DNA of 8,533 bases from Hyphomicrobiaceae bacterium (GTDB taxonomy: Bacteria > Pseudomonadota > Alphaproteobacteria > Rhizobiales > Hyphomicrobiaceae), in NCBI GenBank assembly GCA_013214245.1, contig JABSQE010000023.1:1-8533 (forward strand). Reading direction: 5' to 3'. The position numbers and the translations under genes are program-made. Below the pieces are notes generated by a model that worked only from the letters and a program-made list of their open reading frames with translations, did no database searches and was not told where the DNA came from. Below are positions 6,858 to 8,533 of this stretch, in pieces. The first letter of the stretch is position 1; each line of letters starts with the position of its first letter.

Positions 6858-7523
6858 GTGGCTACAAAAAACATAAACAAGTCAAATCCAACACTTGAGA
6901 TTGAGCTTAAAAGTCTTTCTTGCTACGGCGGACCAATAGTTGGCGTAGATGAAGCTGGTCGGGGACCTTTGGCAGGGCCTGTTGTAGCAGCGGCGGTGGC
7001 TTACAGTGAAAAAGATATCAAATATGGACTTCAAGATGTACTGGCTAATATCTCGGATTCGAAGCGCCTGAGCTCAACGAAGCGTGAACTATTGTACAAT
7101 AAAATTGTAACAAAACTTCGTTTTGGCATAGGCTTAGCGGATCGCCATCTCATAGATTCTAGTAATATTCTTAACGCAACCCTATGGGCCATGCAGGAGG
7201 CTGTGAACAATTTAAGCTTAACACCGTCATATGTCTTAATAGATGGCAATCGCGCACCCAAGCTACCTTGGAAATCACAGACTATTATCCGCGGAGACGC
7301 ACGATGTGTTTCGATCGCGTCAGCCTCTATTGTAGCAAAAGTTACCCGTGATAAACTAATGTGTGAACTAGCAAAGATATTTCCACAGTATGGATTTGAA
7401 CGGCACAAAGGATACTGCACAAATGCTCACCTTGAAGCTTTGCGCCGACATGGTATCTGCGACGCACATAGACGCTCATTTCGCCCAGTTCAGTTGATAC
7501 TCCAAGAGAAAAATCAAATCTAA
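6858..7523 (+). CDS. rnhB: Ribonuclease HII, RnhB
   Basis: Cleaves the RNA strand of RNA-DNA hybrids and nicks 5' of single ribonucleotides embedded in DNA, in the cytosol. The 221-residue protein carries the full RNase HII core. GVDEAGRGPLAGPV at 29-42 contains catalytic D31 and E32 and the GRG junction-recognition motif at 35-37. SDSKRLS is at 67-73, catalytic D129 is in VLIDGN, and the fourth acidic residue is D147 in GDARCVSIASASIVAKVTRD. HKGYCT at 183-188 contains the conserved junction-contacting tyrosine Y186. The C-terminal HRRSFRPVQ is typical. The start is GTG at 6858, supported by AGG seven bases upstream; the overlapping ATG at 6856 is in a frame that stops after six codons. The first 24 residues are a variable extension common in alphaproteobacteria. 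It stands alone between two long spacers. Confidence 0.97.
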   Translation: MATKNINKSNPTLEIELKSLSCYGGPIVGVDEAGRGPLAGPVVAAAVAYSEKDIKYGLQDVLANISDSKRLSSTKRELLYNKIVTKLRFGIGLADRHLIDSSNILNATLWAMQEAVNNLSLTPSYVLIDGNRAPKLPWKSQTIIRGDARCVSIASASIVAKVTRDKLMCELAKIFPQYGFERHKGYCTNAHLEALRRHGICDAHRRSFRPVQLILQEKNQI

Positions 7524-7646
7524 AATTATAATTTGCCTACTTCTTACCTTTATTGTAGTATCATGTTTTAATCCAACTATTCAAGTTATGTTAATAAATC
7601 CAAGCGCGTCCAAGTAAAATAATATTTACTACATAAGGAGAGTATA

Positions 7647-7712
7647 ATGGACAATTCATACTTTTTTAGAGCACGGTTTTTTACTAATACCATGAATAAT
7701 AGGATTTCATAA
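7647..7712 (+). CDS. Micro-ORF behind a perfect Shine-Dalgarno; possible gene-start remnant
   Basis: AAGGAG at 7635-7640 lies 6 bases before an ATG that opens a 21-codon frame ending in TAA. The peptide begins MDNSYFFRARFF and has no recognisable motif. Two homopolymer T6 runs (7662-7667 and 7677-7682) lie in the frame and could be sites of inactivating indels. It may be a translated micropeptide or the preserved 5' end of a dead gene. The evidence is the ribosome binding site alone. Confidence 0.25.
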   Translation: MDNSYFFRARFFTNTMNNRIS

Positions 7713-7824
7713 ATAAGAAAGTTGTTTTTACTAGATTAGGTCTAGCATAATTGTTCTATTTGAGAACATCGATTAGACGGTATTTAATAGTAAATTTTCA
7801 AGGATGAATATAGTATTTCTTTTA

Positions 7825-7857
7825 TTAGAATAACAATCGTCTTATCGCATCCTCCAT
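7825..7857 (-). pseudogene. Minus-strand start remnant with perfect Shine-Dalgarno
   Basis: On the minus strand AAGGAG (7870-7865) lies 7 bases before ATG at 7857, which begins MEDAIRRLLF and then meets TAA. It is in the same direction as the hisC-type gene and about 175 bases after its stop, where an operon partner might once have been. The motif and spacing are ideal, but the peptide is only 10 residues, so a decayed gene start is more likely than a functional product. Confidence 0.25.
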
Positions 7858-8032
7858 TCTATTTCTCCTTACCTATTATGCTTGATAGTGCGCTTACAAT
7901 TAGATAAACAAATATATAATGGAAAAATAAATTCCACCAATATAAAAGTACCACTCTAATACTACTTACAACGGAAAAGCAGATCATACATATTTTTCTA
8001 TCACAACTATTGATCGCAACGTTATTAATCTC

Positions 8033-8533
8033 CTAAAAAGCAGCAGATAGAACTTTAGGCAATGTCACTTCCAGTAAATCCAGATCATCTTGCGTACCAG
8101 CACTAATACGGATGCACCGGTTTAATGGAGCAACACTAGGCATGCGTACAAAAACGCCAAATGCTAGTAATCCTCTAATAACTTTTTGCGCGAATAAGCC
8201 ATCGTGTAGAAGATCTACCGCAACGAAATTCGTCCCAGAATCTATTGGGATGAGTCCATTTGCGTGTGAAATATCTGCAATCCGGGCACGCGAAATAGCA
8301 ATCTTATCAACTATAGCTTTCAGATGGTCCTGATCATTTATAGCCGCAACAGCTGCGATCTGCGCAAGGCGATTAATGCCGTAGTGATTGCGAACACTAT
8401 CGAATTTTGAGATTACGCTAGCCTCTGCTATGCAATAGCCTATGCGTGCACCAGCGAGACCGTAGGCCTTAGAAAAGGTTCGGAATCTAAGCACCATGGG
8501 ATTAGAAATATCTATTGCGGGAATAGCTTCATG
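8033..8533 (-). CDS. hisC: Histidinol-phosphate aminotransferase-type PLP enzyme, HisC (C-terminal part)
   Basis: The 3' 166 codons of a class I/II aminotransferase; the gene runs off the right edge of the window, so its start and N-terminal domain are not visible. The frame is open to the last base and begins HEAIPAIDI. The PLP-binding lysine is K22 of the visible part in FRTFSKAYGLAGARIGY, with the phosphate-binding arginine R30 following. SGTNFVAVD near 99-107 and VRMPSVAPLNRCIRIS near 130-144, with the substrate-carboxylate arginine R142, are typical of the HisC group. In histidine synthesis it would convert imidazole-acetol phosphate to histidinol phosphate with glutamate; some relatives also act on aromatic amino acids, which cannot be excluded from this fragment. 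The TAG stop overlaps a TAGGAG ribosome-binding-like sequence, although no intact gene follows. Confidence 0.85.
   Translation of the reverse strand, partial: HEAIPAIDISNPMVLRFRTFSKAYGLAGARIGYCIAEASVISKFDSVRNHYGINRLAQIAAVAAINDQDHLKAIVDKIAISRARIADISHANGLIPIDSGTNFVAVDLLHDGLFAQKVIRGLLAFGVFVRMPSVAPLNRCIRISAGTQDDLDLLEVTLPKVLSAAF

Larger units (their letters stand above)
7524..8032. other. Convergent spacer between rnhB and the hisC-type gene
   Basis: This 509-base spacer contains no full-length gene although it lies between two converging transcripts, where little sequence is needed. It is strongly AT-rich. It does contain two excellent ribosome binding sites, one per strand, each leading into a frame that stops after 10-21 codons (listed separately). 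A weak -35/-10-like pair (TTGCCT at 7533-7538, TAGTAT at 7556-7561, 17-base spacing) lies upstream of the plus-strand one. This pattern suggests beginnings of lost genes. Confidence 0.5.

Noticed and set aside
7031..7420. Minus-strand open frame of 129 codons
   Set aside because: Antisense to the rnhB catalytic core; RNase HII motifs on the other strand are unequivocal.
8112..8333. Plus-strand open frame of 73 codons
   Set aside because: Antisense to the C-terminal domain of the HisC-type gene.
1..8533. CRISPR array, tRNA, rRNA, insertion sequence or phage genes
   Set aside because: Looked for spaced direct repeats, T-arm and anticodon-arm patterns, transposase motifs and terminal inverted repeats; none was found.

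Overview
The window looks like a stretch of a reduced, AT-rich alphaproteobacterial chromosome in the process of gene loss. Every recognisable protein (FabI, PdxH, RNase HII, a HisC-type aminotransferase, two glycosyltransferases) reads as an alphaproteobacterial, Rhodospirillales-like housekeeping protein with intact catalytic motifs. Yet confident genes cover only about half of the 8.5 kb, and they are islands in long AT-rich spacers with no full-length gene. This fits a host-restricted symbiont whose genome has decayed but not yet compacted. My best guess is a tunicate symbiont like Candidatus Endolissoclinum, known for low coding density and low GC. That assignment is inference from gene content and layout, not a database match.

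Layout, left to right: 1-1911 is mostly non-coding, with a possible decayed fragment (32-184, minus), a higher-GC patch (391-600) and a 54-codon small ORF (1558-1722, plus). fabI (1912-2757, minus) is complete and is followed by a 786-base spacer with no clear gene. pdxH (3544-4212, plus) is complete. A small gene (4372-4740, plus) follows, encoding a signal-peptide-bearing, very arginine- and cysteine-rich protein behind a perfect ribosome binding site. Three back-to-back perfect inverted repeats (4745-4820) sit between it and the converging glycosyltransferase pair (4865-6224, minus). After another 630-base spacer comes rnhB (6858-7523, plus). A 509-base spacer with two strong ribosome binding sites leading only into micro-ORFs follows. 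The window ends inside a hisC-type gene (8033-8533, minus, 5' end cut off by the edge).

The retained genes serve basic functions: fatty-acid elongation (FabI), pyridoxal phosphate supply (PdxH) and a PLP enzyme using it (HisC-type), and RNA primer or ribonucleotide removal (RnhB). Less expected are the TIGR04283/TIGR04282-type glycosyltransferase pair, kept without the radical SAM partner seen in other genomes, and the secreted cationic Cys-rich protein. The latter is the best candidate here for an undescribed function. No tRNA, rRNA, CRISPR array, insertion sequence or phage gene was recognised.
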